In this document: positions 1 to 7,771 of the stretch, one piece after another | How the letters are laid out: every line of letters starts with the position of its first letter | Position numbering within the stretch: position 1 is the first letter of the stretch | From: an uncultured Garciella sp. | GTDB lineage: Bacteria > Bacillota > Clostridia > Eubacteriales > Garciellaceae | Assembly: GCA_900555725.1 (NCBI GenBank) | Contig: USMD01000011.1 | Location: forward strand, 1-30,170 | Length of the DNA: 30,170 bases | Reading direction: 5' to 3' | Notes under the pieces: generated by a model | The model's input: only the letters and a program-made list of their open reading frames with translations | The model's database searches: none | What the model was told of the DNA's origin: nothing | Translations under genes and position numbers: made by a program

Positions 1-66
1 TTCCTCTGCATTTGATTGCCTCCTTACTTAACTTTATTTTAGCAAATAGACTTAGCCAAGTCCAAG

Positions 67-672
67 TTAATTAAGGGGCTTAATAGTCTTAATGCCACCT
101 ATTGAGCTAGATAGAGCGCTATAGTATCTATCTGGCTTTTCAAGTACACCAACAATTTTAAACTTTTTATTAACACTATCTATCTTATTAGACCCCTTGT
201 CATTAATATATTTATTCATTAACAGTAAATCAACATTCTTATTTAAAGGATCGCTTATCCCCATCTGGTCTGCGGTTTCTTTTTCTATAACTATTTCTCC
301 ATTTTTTATTGGCTTTCTTCCTTCTATCCTATAATTAAGAGAATCAATGAAATCCATATCAAAAGAGTTGAGGTCAAATTTTACACCACTCTTTTTATTT
401 ACTGCTTCACAAAAATATTTTACGCGACATAATTTTTTTACATTACTATCGTTTTCTAAATACTTTTCTTTATCTCTATTAATTCCTTCAAACCATACTT
501 GATAGTCACCATGTAAGTCTTTAGCTTCTTTTATTTGAGAATCATATCCTGAATCCCTAATTACAATCATTGAAAAAATAAGCATTACCGAAAGTACAAT
601 ACTTGATAGTAGTGCAACTGTTTTCCCTCTTTGTTTTTTTATATAAGAAATTGCAATTTTCGCTATAAACAA
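67..672 (-). pseudogene. Truncated FtsX/MacB-type ABC transporter permease
   Basis: The 201-residue product begins with a basic stretch and one long membrane helix (about residues 18-38), followed by a soluble extracytoplasmic domain. This is the layout of the N-terminus of FtsX/MacB-type ABC permeases. Those proteins are normally about 400 to 850 residues with further membrane helices at the C-terminus. Here the frame stops after the motif GVLEKPDRYYSALSS, so the permease core is missing and the gene is probably a remnant. The start is a TTG with GGAGG nine bases upstream; an out-of-frame ATG closer to that site opens only a four-codon ORF. No ATPase partner gene is visible, though it could lie left of the window. 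The truncation is seen directly; the family is moderately sure. Confidence 0.6.
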
Positions 673-1007
673 AACATTTCGCCTCCATTGAAACTTATTT
701 TTAGAGATATTAAATCTAAAATATATATAATTTAAATTTACTTATATATTCTCATTTAAACTTTATATATATATCTTTCCTGCGTTTTTTCTACTTGATA
801 AACCCTTCATTTCTCTCTAGTAATCTTTTGTAAAATAATTCCTATTGACTTTCACATCTAATACTAACAGACAAATCTTATTAATGTCAATTGCGAAAAT
901 TATTTGGATAGCGTTAATTTACTGTAGGGAAAAAAGAAATAGAGTCCACCCTGGAGAATTAAGATAGGATAGAAATTTAGTTATTTAGTTTAATATATGT
1001 CGGTTGA
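673..1007. other. AT-rich intergenic region without a gene
   Basis: No convincing ORF or structured RNA was seen. Positions about 715-775 are almost pure A+T with short TA runs. This is compatible with the promoter region of the leftward permease fragment and with the 3' flank of the P1 peptidase gene. No clear terminator hairpin follows the peptidase stop codon. Confidence 0.5.
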
Positions 1008-1991
1008 TTACTCACGACTGAAGTGCTGAGTACAGATATCTTGATAACATGGATATCCAAACATTCCTTTGGTATTTTTTACTGCCTTCACAATTGCCTT
1101 TTCCATAACTCTAGCAGCTAAAAGACCCACTGCATTAACATCTGCTTTGGTTTTTCCTGTTGCAAGGGAAAAAATTGTATCCCCATCGTACATAGTATGT
1201 ACTGGATAAATCGTTCTTCCATAACCATTATGAGCCATGGAAGCTACTTTATTTGTTTCTACTTTTGTTAGATCTGCATTGGTCACGATAGCTCCTATTG
1301 TTGTATTCCCATTAAATAAGTTCTTTTTATCATCATATTTTGACAACATAATATCCTCTGTATTTCTATAACCACTTTTCTCTTCATTTAAAACTCCTGC
1401 AACAACTTGCCCACTTTCAGGATTTATTACATCTCCTAAACAATTCACTGCTACTATGGCGCCTACCATTAATTCTCCGACTTCAAGGGCATAGGTCCCT
1501 AGTCCACCTTTCATAGCAAACTCAGGTTCCAATATTTTTCCTACAGTAGCTCCTGTTCCTGCTCCTATATTCCCTTCTAAACATTTACCTTGATCGATGT
1601 TGAGACATGCTTGGTATCCCATTTTTTTATCTGGTCTAACCTTATAATTTCCTACAGCTAAATCAAAAAGTGCAGCTCCACATACAATAGGTACTTTGGT
1701 TACTCCCACATCAAATCCTATATTTTTTTCTTCCAAATACTCCATGATTCCACTAGCAGCATCTAATCCAAAGGCACTTCCCCCTGTTAAAAGAACTGCT
1801 TGAATTTTATCCATCATATTTAAAGGATTTAAAAGATCGGTTTCCCTGGTGCCTGGGGCACCTCCCCTTACATCCACTCCTGCCACAGCACCTTCCTCGC
1901 ACAAAATAACAGTACATCCTGTAGCTCCTTCTAAATCCTGAGCATGACCTACTTGAATTCCTTCTATATTTGTAATGTTTATCCCTTCCAT
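1008..1991 (-). CDS. P1 (DmpA/NylC-like) self-processing aminopeptidase
   Basis: The 327-residue product belongs to the P1/S58 family of Ntn-fold hydrolases (DmpA, BapA, ThnT, NylC). These cut themselves into two chains and use the freed Ser or Thr as nucleophile against small peptides, amides or beta-peptides. Family features seen are the N-terminal ITNIEGIQVGHAQD, VRGGAPGTRETDLL, LLTGGSAFGLDAA and GNIGAGTGATVGK. The predicted processing site is Asn229-Thr230 in GNTTIGAIVTNADL, with a Thr nucleophile like the Asn-Thr site of NylC. An in-frame start 31 codons earlier is unlikely, because GGAGG lies eight bases before the ATG at 1991 and the family homology starts there. The gene follows an ECF S component by 112 bases and probably shares its transcript. 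The substrate is unknown; no signal peptide is seen, so it is likely cytoplasmic. Confidence 0.9.
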   Translation of the reverse strand: MEGINITNIEGIQVGHAQDLEGATGCTVILCEEGAVAGVDVRGGAPGTRETDLLNPLNMMDKIQAVLLTGGSAFGLDAASGIMEYLEEKNIGFDVGVTKVPIVCGAALFDLAVGNYKVRPDKKMGYQACLNIDQGKCLEGNIGAGTGATVGKILEPEFAMKGGLGTYALEVGELMVGAIVAVNCLGDVINPESGQVVAGVLNEEKSGYRNTEDIMLSKYDDKKNLFNGNTTIGAIVTNADLTKVETNKVASMAHNGYGRTIYPVHTMYDGDTIFSLATGKTKADVNAVGLLAARVMEKAIVKAVKNTKGMFGYPCYQDICTQHFSRE

Positions 1992-2103
1992 AAAAAATAC
2001 CTCCATCATTCGATTTGACTTTCCCATATCTCTACTAATGAAAACAAAAGTAGTAAACTCCCAATGAGTATTTACTACTTTCACCTTATATTTTTATACT
2101 AAA

Positions 2104-2688
2104 TTATCTTCTAATTTTCTTGATTACAATAATAATTGGAACTGTAATGATTACTGCTACTACTGCTTCAGGCAATCCCTGGGTAACCCCTATTGTTAAT
2201 AAAGTGCTTCTTACAGCATAAATGCCTATTTCAAGGGCATCTGCAACACGTGGAGCATAAAATAAATACATCATCCCCAGAAAACCAATGGTATTTATTA
2301 AAGTGCCGATGGCCGCTGAAATACCTATTCTTATATTTTCATTTTTAAGGGGAATGCTCTTATAGGCATAATAAGCAACTAGACCGATAAATATTCTTGG
2401 GAATATTGAAATCATTGGATTGAGTGCTGCAAAGGATAGTGGACCAGGCTTTATCATTGCATTAATGAGGCTTATGATTCCAAATATAAGTCCCATAAAT
2501 GCACCTAATACAGGGCCTTCCAATATAGCAGTAATAATGACGGGTATGTGCATAATAGTAGCACCTACAGGTGGAATAGGTATAAACCCAAGTGGTGTAA
2601 AACCAAGGATAACTGAAATAGCAGTTAACATGGCAAATGTGGTAAGTTTTCTTACCTTTGTTTCTGTTGACACTAAATTCTTTTCCAT
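2104..2688 (-). CDS. ECF transporter S component, PanT-like
   Basis: The 194-residue product is a very hydrophobic protein with about six membrane helices and a short charged N-terminus. It resembles substrate-binding S components of energy-coupling factor vitamin transporters. The stretch with PPVGATIMHIPVIITAILEG followed by a glycine-rich helix is typical of the group containing the predicted pantothenate carrier PanT; that specific assignment is from memory. S components use a shared T subunit and two ATPases encoded elsewhere, and none lies nearby. The start ATG has GGAGG ten bases upstream. The gene leads a probable two-gene operon with the P1 peptidase, from a sigma-A promoter at 2804-2831. 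S component: sure. Substrate: inference. Confidence 0.85.
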   Translation of the reverse strand: MEKNLVSTETKVRKLTTFAMLTAISVILGFTPLGFIPIPPVGATIMHIPVIITAILEGPVLGAFMGLIFGIISLINAMIKPGPLSFAALNPMISIFPRIFIGLVAYYAYKSIPLKNENIRIGISAAIGTLINTIGFLGMMYLFYAPRVADALEIGIYAVRSTLLTIGVTQGLPEAVVAVIITVPIIIVIKKIRR

Positions 2689-2703
2689 AAATTCACTACC
2701 TCC

Positions 2704-2788
2704 ATTCTTATTCCTTATAGGATATAAGTCGAGTAATAGGAACCTTACTATGAAGTTTTTGAACTTTAGTTCGGTTTCTAATAAGAAT
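2704..2788 (-). promoter_or_regulatory. Structured leader with inverted repeat beside the ECF ribosome binding site
   Basis: The roughly 110-base leader between the predicted transcription start (about 2797) and the ECF S-component gene holds a perfect 9-base inverted repeat: ATTCTTATT at 2704-2712 and AATAAGAAT at 2780-2788. The gene-proximal arm directly abuts the GGAGG site at 2699-2703. Pairing could therefore affect translation initiation. No known riboswitch consensus was recognised. Confidence 0.3.
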
Positions 2789-2803
2789 ACCGACTTTGTA
2801 AAT

Positions 2804-2831
2804 ATTTTAACACTTTTCTAAATAAAGTCAA
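2804..2831 (-). promoter_or_regulatory. Sigma-A promoter of the ECF-P1 peptidase operon
   Basis: On the minus strand the -35 box is TTGACT (2826-2831) and the -10 box is TAAAAT (2804-2809), separated by 16 bases. The predicted start of transcription is near 2797. Confidence 0.6.
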
Positions 2832-2919
2832 CCTTTTTCCAATTTTAGGAAAAAGCTTATAAGTCTAAATTATAACGACTTTCCTTTAGAGATGAGGCGT
2901 CCTGTAAGTCATTATGATA

Positions 2920-3420
2920 TTAGATAAAATGATAAAATATCAACAATCTATAACTCTGTAATAAGGCCAGCCCTAATGCAATAAAAACAAATAGTTTTTC
3001 TGCAATGCTTCCTGTTTTTGCGATAGGCAATTTAAATCTCTTTTTAAGAGGAAATAATATTTCACAACCTGCTGGAGTGAACAGATCACAAAATATATGG
3101 CTTGCAATCCCACAACATAATCCATAACCAAAGTAATAGGGAATGGGAAATACTTTAGTCAATATAAATGGAACCAATAAAAATAAAAAAGAATGGGTCA
3201 CCCCTCTATGTCTAGTAATCAACCATAAAGGAAAAATCTTCCCCATAGTAGAAGACTTGCAATCTGCATCAGGTAGTAACGACCCTATATAGATTCCAGT
3301 AAAAAAGGTACCTACTACTTGTAATGATTGTACCTCTAATTCTTGCAATAGGAATAATCCCAAAGTAGTTCCTATCATAACATGCGATTTTCCTTTCAAA
3401 ACAATCACCCTCTTTCTCAT
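2920..3420 (-). CDS. DUF457/YdjM-family membrane metal-dependent hydrolase
   Basis: The 166-residue membrane protein carries the polar motifs of the YdjM/DUF457 family embedded in hydrophobic segments. These are an early H-x3-G, SLLPDADCKSS, ITRHRGVTHSF and IASHIFCDLFTPAG. The His and Asp residues are the presumed metal ligands. Members are annotated as membrane-bound metal-dependent hydrolases but the reaction is not established. The start is uncertain. The ATG at 3420 has GGAGA six bases upstream, while a TTG at 3399 has a better site (GAGGGTGA) and gives the family-typical short N-terminus MKGKSHVMIG. The gene stands alone between the ECF operon and the alcohol dehydrogenase. Confidence 0.8.
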   Translation of the reverse strand: MRKRVIVLKGKSHVMIGTTLGLFLLQELEVQSLQVVGTFFTGIYIGSLLPDADCKSSTMGKIFPLWLITRHRGVTHSFLFLLVPFILTKVFPIPYYFGYGLCCGIASHIFCDLFTPAGCEILFPLKKRFKLPIAKTGSIAEKLFVFIALGLALLQSYRLLIFYHFI

Positions 3421-3486
3421 AATAAGTCTCCATGAAAATAATTCTCTTTAATGAATTGCTAGTAAATGCCATTCTTAGACTAACAC

Positions 3487-3536
3487 AGACGATAATAAAG
3501 CCTCCAGCTATATCGCTGCAGACTTTATTATCGTCT
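3487..3536. terminator. Long bidirectional hairpin
   Basis: Arms 3487-3500 and 3523-3536 pair over 14 bases (core GACGATAATAAAG). An inner 4-bp stem, CAGC/GCTG, lies within the loop. It sits downstream of the alcohol dehydrogenase gene and upstream of the DUF457 gene. A strict U-tract is missing on either side, so it may be a weak terminator or an RNA-stabilising structure. Confidence 0.55.
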
Positions 3537-3572
3537 TGCTCTATTTTCTTATAAAATCAATAATAAAAATCT

Positions 3573-4745
3573 TTAGAAATTAACTTTATCTCCATAATAA
3601 GTACAAGTTAATAATTTTTCCATTTCCTCAGGAGTAATAGTCCTTGGATTTGAAGCAGTACAAGCATCTTCGATCGCTAATTTTGCAATACTAGAAACTT
3701 TTTGTTTAAACTCTTGCTCATCAATTCCAAATTCCTTTAGAGTCTTAGGAATACCTAATTTTGAATTATATTCATTGATCTTATCACATAGAGATTCTAT
3801 ACACTCATCATCTGTTCCTGTAATCCCAATACTCTTTGCAATATCTACATAACGATCTTTGGCATTTTTTGCATTAAACTGAATTACATAAGGAAGATAG
3901 ATTGCATTGGCACAACCATGGGGAATATGTCCCGTAGAAAATGCTGCTCCTGTTTTATGAGCCATAGAATGTACAATACCAAGCAATGCATTGGTAAATG
4001 CCATACCAGCTAAACATTGTGCATAGTGCATTTGTTCCCTTGCTTTTTTATCTCCTTCATAGGAACTTGGCAAATACTCTATTACCATTTGAATAGCCTT
4101 TAAAGCAAGTGAATCCGTAAAAGGACTATTGGAAGTCGATACATAGGCTTCGATCGCATGGGTTAAAGCATCCATCCCTGTATGAGCAGTTAATTTTGAT
4201 GGCATAGTTTGAGCCAAATTAGGATCGACAATTGCAATATCTGGTGTGATATTAAAGTCAGCTAAAGGATATTTTACTCCCTTTTCATAATCAGTAATAA
4301 CAGAAAAAGCCGTTACCTCTGTAGCTGTACCTGAAGTAGACGAGATAGCAATAAATTTTGCTTTTTGTCTTAAGGTTGGAAAAGAAAATGGTTGAATAAT
4401 TTCTTCAAAGGTTACATCGGGATATTCATAAAAAATCCACATAGCCTTAGCAGCATCAATAGGAGAACCACCCCCCATGGCAATAATCCAATCGGGCTTG
4501 AACTCTCTCATTACAGCTGCACCTTTCATCACAGTTTCAACTGATGGATCTGGCTCAACATTTTCAAATAATTTAGTTTCAATTCCAGCTTCTTTTAAAT
4601 AGTTGAGAACCTGATCCACAAATCCAAATCTTTTCATGGATCCACCGCCTAAAACTAAAATGGCTTTCTTGCCCTTTATATTCTTTAACTGCTCTAGGGC
4701 CCCTTCCCCATAATAAATATCTCTTGGTAATGTGAACCTCATCAC
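3573..4745 (-). CDS. Iron-containing alcohol dehydrogenase
   Basis: The product of about 390 residues is a group III metal-dependent alcohol dehydrogenase, the family of 1,3-propanediol and butanol dehydrogenases and of the AdhE C-terminal domain. It reduces aldehydes to alcohols, or the reverse, with NAD(P)H in the cytoplasm. The nucleotide-binding MGGGSPIDAAKAM and ISSTSGTATEVTAF are present. The metal-binding region has GMDALTHAIEAY, GIVHSMAHKTGA and HIPHGCANAIYLP, which supply the expected His ligands. The length is normal. GTG (4745) and ATG (4742) are adjacent start options; AGGAGGGG eight bases before the GTG favours it slightly. It is a single-gene unit behind a strong sigma-A promoter. 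Class is certain; substrate is not. Confidence 0.93.
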   Translation of the reverse strand: MMRFTLPRDIYYGEGALEQLKNIKGKKAILVLGGGSMKRFGFVDQVLNYLKEAGIETKLFENVEPDPSVETVMKGAAVMREFKPDWIIAMGGGSPIDAAKAMWIFYEYPDVTFEEIIQPFSFPTLRQKAKFIAISSTSGTATEVTAFSVITDYEKGVKYPLADFNITPDIAIVDPNLAQTMPSKLTAHTGMDALTHAIEAYVSTSNSPFTDSLALKAIQMVIEYLPSSYEGDKKAREQMHYAQCLAGMAFTNALLGIVHSMAHKTGAAFSTGHIPHGCANAIYLPYVIQFNAKNAKDRYVDIAKSIGITGTDDECIESLCDKINEYNSKLGIPKTLKEFGIDEQEFKQKVSSIAKLAIEDACTASNPRTITPEEMEKLLTCTYYGDKVNF

Positions 4746-4787
4746 TATAAACCCCTCCTAAAAATTATTAAATTTTTATCTTCATTC

Positions 4788-4816
4788 ATTATAATACAAT
4801 CTTTACCATATATCAA
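4788..4816 (-). promoter_or_regulatory. Sigma-A promoter of the alcohol dehydrogenase
   Basis: On the minus strand TTGATA (4811-4816) and a perfect TATAAT (4788-4793) are 17 bases apart. Transcription should start near 4781, about 36 bases before the gene. Confidence 0.75.
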
Positions 4817-4844
4817 TCAAGATATCCTTCTCGCTACTATCCAT

Positions 4845-4889
4845 AAAAGTTGACATCCTTCTTAGCTTTTTTCAAAAAAGTGGACACCT
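4845..4889. repeat. Imperfect direct repeat resembling an IS end
   Basis: AAAAGTTGACATCC (4845-4858) and AAAAGTGGACACCT (4876-4889) are related 14-mers 31 bases apart. Repeated TGTC(A/C)ACTTTT-type units occur at termini of some insertion sequences (IS21-like in style). No transposase is present, so this is at most a relic. Confidence 0.25.
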
Positions 4890-4918
4890 CAGAGTTAGAA
4901 ATTCTCTTAATATCCTAT

Positions 4919-4942
4919 AATTAACCCGTTATGCTAGTTAAA
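4919..4942 (-). repeat. 24-base dispersed repeat, copy 1
   Basis: This 24-base stretch matches the reverse complement of 29482-29505 with one mismatch (23 of 24 by eye). It begins AATTAACCCGTT on the plus strand and has TTAAC/GTTAA outer arms. It lies two bases beyond the stop codon of the M20 gene. Confidence 0.6.
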
Positions 4943-4944
4943 TA

Positions 4945-6123
4945 CTAAGCCCCTAACATAGTTAGCAAATAGAGCTTACTTCCTTGAAAGAATTGCTTTA
5001 CAGCAATTCTTTCGTTTTCTTTATGAACACAGGCTAGATTCCCAGGGCCAAGGATCACTGCATCCATCCCTGCTTTTCGAAAAACTGTTCCATCAGTGGT
5101 TCCTAGAAATCCACTTTGTTTTAAAGGTAATTGTAAAATGTCAAAGGAGTTTTCAATGGTTTTTACAATTTGATCCTTAGAAGAAGTTTCCCAAGGTTCC
5201 CTTTCTTCAATAATATGAATTTTAGCTTCAAAATTAGCTACATCTCTTTTTATAGAGTCTATCATTTGTTCCATTTGATTCCAAACATCCTTAGAACTTT
5301 GTCCCGGGGCTAAGCGAGCATCTACTGTAACCGTACAACTATCTGGTACTAATATAGGTTCTACTCCAGCATGAATGGCTACTACTTGCCAAAAAGAGTT
5401 TCCTAAAATAGGATGCTTTTCCTGGGAAATTTTATGCTTCATAATTCTATCGATTAATAGATTGGCCCTTTCAATGGCATTGATCCCTGCCCCCTGTTGG
5501 GAAGTATGAGCAGTCTTGCCTTTTACTATAATATCAGCCCAGGTTCGGCCTTTACAAGCCGTTACCAATTCTAGATTAGTGGGTTCACATACCACCACCT
5601 TTTTCGCACCCTCTAATACTCTAGATGCTACAATAGCCTTTGCCCCTCGCATTAAATTTTCTTCATCCACGGTGGTAACTAGGACAATATCTCCAGGAGG
5701 TGTGATTCCTTCACGGGCCAGAGTCCCCATGGCAACCATGGCAGCCCCTAGTCCTCCCTTCATATCTGAAGAACCTCTTCCATATAAATATCCTTCTATG
5801 ATTTTCCCACTAAAGGGATCCATAGACCATCTTTTTCCTTCTTCTTTACTAATAGGTACCACGTCCATATGTCCTGTGAAAACAATTGGAAAAATTTTTC
5901 CTTTTCCCTTTAATCTTGCTATCACATTATAACGATTCTCCTCAGCCTCAACAATCTTGGTTTCTATATTTCGCTCCTTCATGTAGGCTTTAATGTACTT
6001 TGCTACTTCCTTTTCCCTTCCAGGGGGATTGATGCTGGGGATTCTTACCAAGTCCCCCACTACCCTTATCACTTCTTCTCTATCTATTTTTTCTACCAGT
6101 TGTAATAACTCATTCTTGGTCAT
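4945..6123 (-). CDS. M20 family ArgE/DapE-type deacylase/peptidase
   Basis: The 392-residue product is a two-zinc M20 amidohydrolase of the ArgE/DapE/carboxypeptidase type, which removes acyl groups from amino acids or cleaves small peptides. Motifs in order are IPSINPPGREKEVA near the start, GHMDVVP with the first metal ligands (around residue 83), GRGSSDMKGG with the bridging Asp, and TTVDEEN with the catalytic Glu pair. HTSQQGAGINAIERA marks the dimerisation lid domain, and a late His lies in CVHKENERI. The length is normal. GGAGG lies seven bases before the ATG. It follows the dihydropyrimidinase gene by 97 bases on the same strand. The motifs fit ArgE/DapE better than the carbamoylase (AllC/HyuC) branch, so a role as N-carbamoyl-amino acid hydrolase is possible but not indicated. 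Confidence 0.88.
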   Translation of the reverse strand: MTKNELLQLVEKIDREEVIRVVGDLVRIPSINPPGREKEVAKYIKAYMKERNIETKIVEAEENRYNVIARLKGKGKIFPIVFTGHMDVVPISKEEGKRWSMDPFSGKIIEGYLYGRGSSDMKGGLGAAMVAMGTLAREGITPPGDIVLVTTVDEENLMRGAKAIVASRVLEGAKKVVVCEPTNLELVTACKGRTWADIIVKGKTAHTSQQGAGINAIERANLLIDRIMKHKISQEKHPILGNSFWQVVAIHAGVEPILVPDSCTVTVDARLAPGQSSKDVWNQMEQMIDSIKRDVANFEAKIHIIEEREPWETSSKDQIVKTIENSFDILQLPLKQSGFLGTTDGTVFRKAGMDAVILGPGNLACVHKENERIAVKQFFQGSKLYLLTMLGA

Positions 6124-6220
6124 AATTTACCTCCAATGCAACGTCTTTTCCCATTTCAGTAAATTTATTCTGGAAAGTCCTTATTTATCCAACTATTTAT
6201 AATTCTAATAAGGTTATAGA

Positions 6221-7645
6221 CTAAAATGGCCTATGGGGATTTCTTTTTAAGAACTCTCCCTCTCCTTTTTGCCCTAGGAATTCATTGTCCTTTACAATAA
6301 TTTTTCCCTTTAAAATCACATAATCAATTTTTCCTTTTACCTTCATTCCTTCATAAGCAGTATAGTCCACTGCACTTTTCATATTTTTTTTGGTAAGTAC
6401 TTCTTCTTTGTTAGGATCTATAATAACAATATCTCCATCAGAACCCGGTAATAGTGCCCCTTTTTTTGGAAATATTCCAAAGATCTTTGCTGGATTAGAA
6501 GAAATGGTTTCTACAAATTTTTCTATAGAAATTCTATTTTTTACAACCCCTTCTGAAAATAGTACCCTAACCCTTTCTTCTACCCCCGGTGCCCCGCCAG
6601 GACATTTTGTAAAGTCCTTTAGTCCATGCTGCTTTTCAATGGCAAAGTGAAAAGGACAATGATCTGTGGCAACTACATCAATCACTCCATCCGCTAATCC
6701 CTTCCAAAGAGCTTTACAATGCTCTTTTGTCCTTAGGGGAGGAGACATAATATATTTTAACCCTTCATGATTTTTCCCTTTATAAAGTTCTTCTGTTAGG
6801 GTTAAATATTGGGGACAAGTTTCCGTAAAAATATTTCTTTGACCTTGATCCTTTGCAAATTTTATGGCTTCTAACCCTTCTTTAGTGGAAAGATGCACAA
6901 TGTATACCGGTGCATCTCCTGCTAAGGAAGCAATATAAAGTAGCCGAGACACTGCTTCTGCTTCACATTGAGGAGGCCTGGTTTTTGCATGATAGATAGG
7001 CTCAATCTTATTTTCAGAAACATACTTTTCCCTTAAATAAGTAATAATCCTATCATTTTCTGCATGAAAGGTTGGAATGCCCCCCAATTCCTTCATTTTT
7101 AACATAAATTGTAGGATCTCATCATCTTCCAACTTAAAGTCATAGGTCAAATATCCTTTGAAGCTGGTGATTCCTTCATATTTCACCATTTGCTCTAATT
7201 CCTTTAATGTTTTATCATCGATATGCTGCACCACTCCATGAAAGCCATAGTCAATGACTGCCTTTTCCTCTGCCAATTTATGATATTCATCGATTTCATA
7301 ATGGAGATTGCATCCCTTTGGTCCAAAGGCAATATGATCAATAATGGTTGTGGTTCCTCCACAAGCAGCGGCGACAGTTCCTGTATAAAAATCATCTACC
7401 GCTCTATGTTCCCCCACCTGTAAATCCATATGAGTATGGGCATCCACAGCTCCAGGAATTACATATTTTCCTTGAGCTTCAATGATTTTGGTTTCTTTAT
7501 CCTCTTTTTCTTGAAAATGTCCAATGGCTTCTATCTTCCCATTTTTAATGAATATATCCCCTTGATATACTTCCGATGGGGTTACTACATTTCCATTTTT
7601 GATTAGGAGATTCATTTTCTTCTCTTCCTTTCTCTTTTTCTCCAC
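6221..7645 (-). CDS. hydA: Dihydropyrimidinase / hydantoinase-type amidohydrolase
   Basis: The product of about 464-474 residues is a cyclic amidohydrolase of the dihydropyrimidinase/D-hydantoinase family, which opens dihydrouracil, hydantoin or similar cyclic ureides. The binuclear metal site is complete: GAVDAHTHMDL (HxH), SFKGYLTYDF with the Lys that is carboxylated, TFHAEN, VHLSTKEG and ATDHCPFH. The longest start is GTG at 7645, with GAGGAG seven bases upstream but a charged 10-residue extension. The ATG at 7615 (MNLLIKNGNV) matches the usual N-terminus but has a poorer ribosome site. The gene heads a unit with the M20 deacylase and has an extended -10 promoter plus a palindrome immediately upstream. 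No dihydropyrimidine dehydrogenase gene is near, so uracil catabolism is not established. Confidence 0.92.
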   Translation of the reverse strand: MEKKRKEEKKMNLLIKNGNVVTPSEVYQGDIFIKNGKIEAIGHFQEKEDKETKIIEAQGKYVIPGAVDAHTHMDLQVGEHRAVDDFYTGTVAAACGGTTTIIDHIAFGPKGCNLHYEIDEYHKLAEEKAVIDYGFHGVVQHIDDKTLKELEQMVKYEGITSFKGYLTYDFKLEDDEILQFMLKMKELGGIPTFHAENDRIITYLREKYVSENKIEPIYHAKTRPPQCEAEAVSRLLYIASLAGDAPVYIVHLSTKEGLEAIKFAKDQGQRNIFTETCPQYLTLTEELYKGKNHEGLKYIMSPPLRTKEHCKALWKGLADGVIDVVATDHCPFHFAIEKQHGLKDFTKCPGGAPGVEERVRVLFSEGVVKNRISIEKFVETISSNPAKIFGIFPKKGALLPGSDGDIVIIDPNKEEVLTKKNMKSAVDYTAYEGMKVKGKIDYVILKGKIIVKDNEFLGQKGEGEFLKRNPHRPF

Positions 7646-7669
7646 TACATTTCTCCTCTGTACATAGCT

Positions 7670-7678
7670 ATTATATCA
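7670..7678 (-). promoter_or_regulatory. Extended -10 promoter of hydA
   Basis: The minus strand reads TGATATAAT, a perfect -10 with the TGn extension. The -35 region is weak, as is common for extended -10 promoters. Transcription near 7663 would leave a leader of about 18 bases that still contains GAGGAG. Confidence 0.55.
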
Positions 7679-7697
7679 AATCTATGATGGTATCACA

Positions 7698-7709
7698 TAC
7701 CACGTGGTA
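7698..7709. promoter_or_regulatory. 12-bp perfect palindrome, probable operator
   Basis: TACCACGTGGTA is a perfect palindrome just upstream of the -35 region of the hydA promoter. A second partial copy (GGTAT, 7689-7693) lies beside it. Its position suits a regulator of hydA and the M20 gene; the binding protein is unknown. Confidence 0.45.
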
Positions 7710-7771
7710 ACATTAAATTTTGACAATCCCTCAATATCCTGTTGGATTCTTTTAAGAGAGTGTTCCTTAAG

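Noticed and set aside
2420..2821. 133-codon plus-strand ORF over the ECF gene and its promoter
   Set aside because: Antisense to a well-formed membrane protein gene with no initiation signals.
5516..5932. 138-codon plus-strand ORF opposite the M20 gene
   Set aside because: Shadow of conserved M20 metal-site motifs; no ribosome site.
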